From: JBBSGD01 sp038254435
GTDB lineage: Bacteria > Actinomycetota > CADDZG01 > WHSQ01
Assembly (NCBI GenBank): GCA_038254435.1
Contig: JBBSGD010000063.1
Location: 1 to 9,598, forward strand
DNA: 9,598 nucleotides
Direction: 5' to 3'
Positions within the stretch are counted from its first letter, which is position 1. Each line of letters begins with the position of its first letter. A program made the translations under genes and the position numbers. Positions 6,289 to 9,598 of this stretch are shown piece after piece. The notes under the pieces were generated by a model. The model was not told where the DNA came from and searched no databases. It was given only the letters and a program-made list of their open reading frames with translations.

Positions 6289-6316
6289 CGGGCCTGTCCC
6301 CGACGGGACCGGCCCG
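6289..6316. other. GC-rich 12-bp stem-loop
   Basis: CGGGCCTGTCCC (6289-6300) and GGGACCGGCCCG (6305-6316) pair over 12 positions with one mismatch around the loop CGAC. It has no T-tract on either side. It may insulate the two divergent operons or be a structural part of an origin. Only the symmetry is seen. Confidence 0.4.
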
Positions 6317-6427
6317 GTATCTGTCGGCTCCGGTCTTATTCGGGGAGCACCGAGGCGATGCTCCGGGAGCTGCCGCACATGCCAGGCAGAAGCGGAGAAG
6401 CGGATCGGGGTTTCAGGCTCGCCTCGG

Positions 6428-6457
6428 TTCACTCCTGTCGCCCCCTCTGAGTAGAGT
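6428..6457 (+). promoter_or_regulatory. candidate promoter of the restriction gene
   Basis: TTCACT (6428-6433) and TAGAGT (6452-6457) each match 4 of 6 positions of the sigma-70 type consensus, with an 18-base spacer, 30 bases before the GTG start of the restriction gene. A run AAGGGGG at 6473-6479 supplies the ribosome binding site. Weak matches of this kind also occur by chance. Confidence 0.3.
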
Positions 6458-6486
6458 CGAGCCAGCAACCACAAGGGGGAAAGGCA

Positions 6487-9400
6487 GTGCCGCAGGCGGT
6501 CATCGAGAACCCGATCCTCAACTCCCCATTCCGGGAGCCGACTCGCCACTTCCGATTCTCGGACGACGGGATCACCGACGAGGTCGTCGACAAGCGCCGG
6601 GTTAGCTCCTACTTCATCCCCATCCCGGCCGCCAAGAAGAAGGGGAAACAGGCCGTTCTCGACACCGAGTGGACCAAGGACCGCATCGAGGAGAACAAGT
6701 TCATCAATGAGGTCCGGTTCCAGGTGGCGAGGTGGCGGATAAACGGACGGCCCGGGACCACGAGCACCACGCGACGGCTCCTCGACTACTGGACCAACGA
6801 GGAGCGAGAGAAGAAGCTCTTCTTCTGTCAGATCGAGGCCCTCGAGACCGTCATCTACATCACCGAGGTCGCGAAGAAAGACGGCCAGGCCTGGATCGAG
6901 AACGAGCTGCGCCGCTTCAACGATGACGCCAATCCCGGGCTCTTCCGGCTGGCGTTCAAGATGGCGACCGGATCGGGGAAGACCGTCGTCATGGCCATGC
7001 TCATCGCGTGGCATGCCCTCAACAAGCTCGCCAATTCTCAGGACCCCCGCTTCTCGGACGCGTTCCTGATCGTCACTCCCGGCATCACGATCAAGGACCG
7101 CCTCCGAGTCCTGCTCCCCAACGACCCGAATAACTACTACAAAGAGCGCGATGTCATCCCTCCGGACCTGTTGTCGGAGCTGAACAAGGCCAAGATCGTC
7201 ATCACTAACTTTCACGCTTTCAAGCTGCGCGAGCTGGCGAGCATGGGCAAGCTCAACAAGGCGATCCTGAAGGCGAATGAAACTGGTGCCTTCACCGAGA
7301 GCGCCGGCCAAATGGTGCGACGGGTCTGTCGCGAGCTTGGGAGCAAGAAGAACATCATCGTGATCAACGACGAGGCGCACCACTGCTACCGGCGCCGTAC
7401 CACCCCGGAAGGCGATCAGGAGAAGCTCACAACCGAGCAGCGCCGTGAGCTCGAGTCGCGCGAGGAAGAGGCGCGCGTCTGGATCTCGGGTATCGAGGCG
7501 GTGAAGGCCAAGCTCGGGACTAAGGTCGTCTACGACCTCTCGGCTACCCCCTTCTTCCTGCGCGGCTCCGGCTACCCGGAGGGGACACTCTTCCAGTGGG
7601 TGATCTCGGACTTCTCGCTGATCGACGCGATCGAGTCGGGAATCGTGAAGGTGCCGAGGGTGCCGGTTGCCGACGACTCGATGATCGGAACGCTTCCCAC
7701 TTATCGCGATCTTTGGATCCGCATCCGCGACGAGCTACCCAGGAAGGGCCGCAAGACCGACGCGCTGCAGGGCCGTCCCAAGCTGCCTGCCGAGCTCCAA
7801 GCTGCACTGCACAGCCTTTACGGCAACTACGCAAAGTCCTACGCACGGTGGGAGGCTGCCGATCTTCCCTCAGAGCATTCGACTCCCCCGGTGTTCATCG
7901 TCGTGTGTAACAACACCAATGTCTCCAAGCTCGTCTTCGACTACATCGCCGGCTACGAGACGACCGGCCCCGACGGCACCAAGTTCGTTGTGCCGGGCGC
8001 GCTGACGTTGTTCTCGAACGAGGAGAACAAGGCGTGGACGATCCGGCCCAAAACGATCCTGGTCGACAGCTCTCAGCTCGAGGCCGGCGAGGCTATGAGC
8101 GACGTGTTCAAGAAGGTCGCCGCTGCCCAGATAGACGAATTCAAGCAAGAGCTCAGGGTTCGTTTCCCCGGGCGCGACCCCGACGACATCTCCGACGAGG
8201 ATCTCCTGCGCGAGGTCATGAACACCGTCGGCAAGCCGGGCAAGCTCGGAGCAGACGTGCGCTGTGTCGTGTCGGTGTCGATGCTTACCGAGGGCTGGGA
8301 CGCCAACACCGTGACCCACATCCTCGGCGTGCGCGCTTTTTCTACCCAGCTCCTCTGCGAGCAGGTCGTGGGCCGGGGGCTCAGGCGCATGAACTACGTG
8401 CCGACCGAGGAAGGGCTGTTCGAGCCCGAGTACGCGGAGGTCTACGGCGTCCCGTTCTCGTTCATCCCCGCCGCCGGCCCCAACCCGGACCCGAAGCCGC
8501 CGCTCGTCCCCACCAGGGTCCGGGCGCTCGAGGAACGCATCGACTGCGAGATCACCTTTCCCCGATTGACCGGCTATCGCTTCGACATGAGCCCCGAGCG
8601 CCTCGAAGCCCGGTTCGACGAGGACTCCAAGTTGGCCCTGTCGACCGAGGAGATCGCGACCAAGACCGAGCTTCGCCCCATCTTCGGTGAGGCGAGCTTC
8701 CACGATCTCGACGACCTCAAGAAGCGCCGCGAACAGGAGGTCGCGTTCAACCTCGCCAGGCTCACGCTCGAACGCCACTTCTCCGGTAGCGACGGCAACG
8801 GCGAGAACGTGCCCAAGCCGTGGCTGTTCCCCCAGCTCCTCGACATCTCGCGGAGCTGGTTGCAGGAATGCCTGACGCTCAAAGACAACGCTTTCGTGCA
8901 GATGCTGCTGCTGCACGAGTACGCGTTCGACGCATCCGATCGCATCCACAAGGCGATCGTCGCCTCGCTCCCTGAGGGTTCGGTGCTACGCCCGATCTTG
9001 CAGTCCCAGGATCCGATTGGCTCAACCCGCTGGGTGGACTTCGACACAACGAGGCCCACGCTTCCCACCCGCGCGGATCGATGCCATGTCTCGCACGTCG
9101 TCGCCGATTCCAATTGGGAGCACAAGATGGGCCAGGTGCTCGAAGACTTGGATGAGGTCGTTTCCTACGTCAAGAACCAGGGTCTCTATTTCTTCATCCC
9201 GTACACGATCAACGGGACGGAGCTGCGCTACATGCCCGATTTCATCGTCAGAGTGAACGACGGTGGGGAAGATCCGCTGAACCTGATCGTCGAGGTCTCG
9301 GGGCAAGCGAAGAAGGACAAGAAGGCCAAGGTGACCACCACCCGGACGCTGTGGGTGCCTGCGGTCAACAACCACGGAGGCCTCGGCAGGTGGGCCTTCA

Positions 9401-9519
9401 TCGAGATCACCGACCCGTGGGACGCGGCCACGACGATCCGGGCGATGCTCAAGGATCGTCCTTCGGGCGGGATCGAGGAGACGGCGGTCGTAGGAACTCG
9501 TGGGGGAGATGCCGGCTGA
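6487..9519 (+). CDS. type III-like restriction endonuclease subunit (SF2 helicase plus nuclease)
   Basis: This 1010-residue protein matches the large restriction subunits of the BPTD_3080 group, which resemble type III Res. The N-terminus has the group block VIENPILNSPFREPTRHFRF. The helicase motifs are MATGSGKT (159-166), TPGITIKDRL, INDEAHHC (DEAH at 295-298), LSATPF (351-356), motif V MLTEGWDANT (599-608) and motif VI QVVGRGLRR (626-634). A C-terminal PD-(D/E)xK-type nuclease follows, with NWEHKMGQ (Glu878), YMPDFIV (Asp918) and IVEVSG (Glu936); the position normally held by Lys is Ser938. It would translocate on or loop DNA and cut it when the partner methylase has not modified the site. 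The GTG start follows AAGGGGG by 7 bases. The stop overlaps the next ATG (TGATG), so the two subunits are probably made together. Confidence 0.9.
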   Translation: MPQAVIENPILNSPFREPTRHFRFSDDGITDEVVDKRRVSSYFIPIPAAKKKGKQAVLDTEWTKDRIEENKFINEVRFQVARWRINGRPGTTSTTRRLLDYWTNEEREKKLFFCQIEALETVIYITEVAKKDGQAWIENELRRFNDDANPGLFRLAFKMATGSGKTVVMAMLIAWHALNKLANSQDPRFSDAFLIVTPGITIKDRLRVLLPNDPNNYYKERDVIPPDLLSELNKAKIVITNFHAFKLRELASMGKLNKAILKANETGAFTESAGQMVRRVCRELGSKKNIIVINDEAHHCYRRRTTPEGDQEKLTTEQRRELESREEEARVWISGIEAVKAKLGTKVVYDLSATPFFLRGSGYPEGTLFQWVISDFSLIDAIESGIVKVPRVPVADDSMIGTLPTYRDLWIRIRDELPRKGRKTDALQGRPKLPAELQAALHSLYGNYAKSYARWEAADLPSEHSTPPVFIVVCNNTNVSKLVFDYIAGYETTGPDGTKFVVPGALTLFSNEENKAWTIRPKTILVDSSQLEAGEAMSDVFKKVAAAQIDEFKQELRVRFPGRDPDDISDEDLLREVMNTVGKPGKLGADVRCVVSVSMLTEGWDANTVTHILGVRAFSTQLLCEQVVGRGLRRMNYVPTEEGLFEPEYAEVYGVPFSFIPAAGPNPDPKPPLVPTRVRALEERIDCEITFPRLTGYRFDMSPERLEARFDEDSKLALSTEEIATKTELRPIFGEASFHDLDDLKKRREQEVAFNLARLTLERHFSGSDGNGENVPKPWLFPQLLDISRSWLQECLTLKDNAFVQMLLLHEYAFDASDRIHKAIVASLPEGSVLRPILQSQDPIGSTRWVDFDTTRPTLPTRADRCHVSHVVADSNWEHKMGQVLEDLDEVVSYVKNQGLYFFIPYTINGTELRYMPDFIVRVNDGGEDPLNLIVEVSGQAKKDKKAKVTTTRTLWVPAVNNHGGLGRWAFIEITDPWDAATTIRAMLKDRPSGGIEETAVVGTRGGDAG

Positions 9520-9598
9520 TGGCGAGGAAGAGGGCGAGCGGTCCCACTCCGATCGAGAACGTCCGCCACAAGGACAAGCGCGTCAACATCCCGACCGA
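9519..9598 (+). CDS. DNA methyltransferase (type III Mod-like), 5' end only
   Basis: Only 26 codons are in the window: MARKRASGPTPIENVRHKDK followed by RVNIPT. The PIEN-x-x-HKDKR-x-NIPT block is typical of the N-terminus of Mod-type site-specific adenine methyltransferases paired with this group of restriction subunits. The start overlaps the upstream stop by one base, and GGGGGAG at 9502-9508 is 10 bases ahead, supporting a two-gene res-mod operon. The catalytic motifs lie beyond the window, so the assignment rests on this short match and on context. An ATG at 9509 opens another frame but gives an unrelated, very acidic peptide. Confidence 0.75.
   Translation, partial: MARKRASGPTPIENVRHKDKRVNIPT

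Noticed and set aside
6136..7383. Long minus-strand open frame of 415 codons
   Set aside because: It lies antisense to the N-terminal third of the restriction gene and the upstream repeats. Its translation is rich in D, E, L, V and G, as expected from the opposite strand of GC-rich coding DNA, and shows no family motif.
7870..8949. Minus-strand open frame of 359 codons
   Set aside because: Antisense shadow of the helicase gene, whose motifs V and VI are read on the plus strand here; composition is that of a mirror frame and it has no recognisable domain.

Overview
The window is high-GC DNA. GTG starts are frequent, neighbouring genes overlap, and there are a DUF664/DinB-type protein, a DUF3024 protein and a replication-relaxation protein. 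Together these suggest a high-GC Gram-positive actinobacterium, possibly a deep lineage such as Thermoleophilia. That placement is inference; no marker gene here fixes the taxon.

Bases 1-805 look like ordinary chromosome: a non-coding stretch with a GC hairpin (13-37) and a 53-bp dyad (114-166), then a leftward DinB/DUF664 gene (199-714). At 806-847 lies the 3' part, from anticodon loop to acceptor stem, of a tRNA-Arg(UCU) on the minus strand, with no 5' half next to it. This is what a tyrosine-recombinase element leaves at its far end after inserting into a tRNA gene. I therefore read 806-847 as an attachment-site copy, with the inserted element lying to its right and continuing beyond base 9598.

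Inside the presumed element, 848-1086 holds no gene that I can see. A rightward RNase HI gene broken by two frameshifts (1087-1549) and a small DUF3024 gene (1560-1916) follow. A leftward five-gene run then occupies 5831 to 2003, in transcription order: replication-relaxation protein, excisionase-type HTH protein, tyrosine integrase, AbiEi antitoxin, AbiEii toxin. Every junction overlaps or abuts, so the mobility genes and the abortive-infection toxin-antitoxin pair look like one transcript. The toxin reading frame carries a one-base deletion near its N-terminus.

The 655-bp divergent region 5832-6486 has no credible gene but is full of structure: five iteron-like repeats (5882-6040), two 32-bp direct repeats (6111-6142 and 6245-6276) and a GC-rich hairpin (6289-6316). 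It probably contains the origin or operator of the leftward operon and the promoter of the rightward one.

Rightward from 6487 is a 1010-residue type III-like restriction subunit (SF2 helicase plus C-terminal nuclease). Its stop codon overlaps the ATG of a gene whose first 26 codons match the N-terminus of type III-type Mod DNA methyltransferases and which is cut by the window end. Overall this looks like the left part of a tRNA-integrated mobile island carrying a restriction-modification system and an AbiE toxin-antitoxin module.
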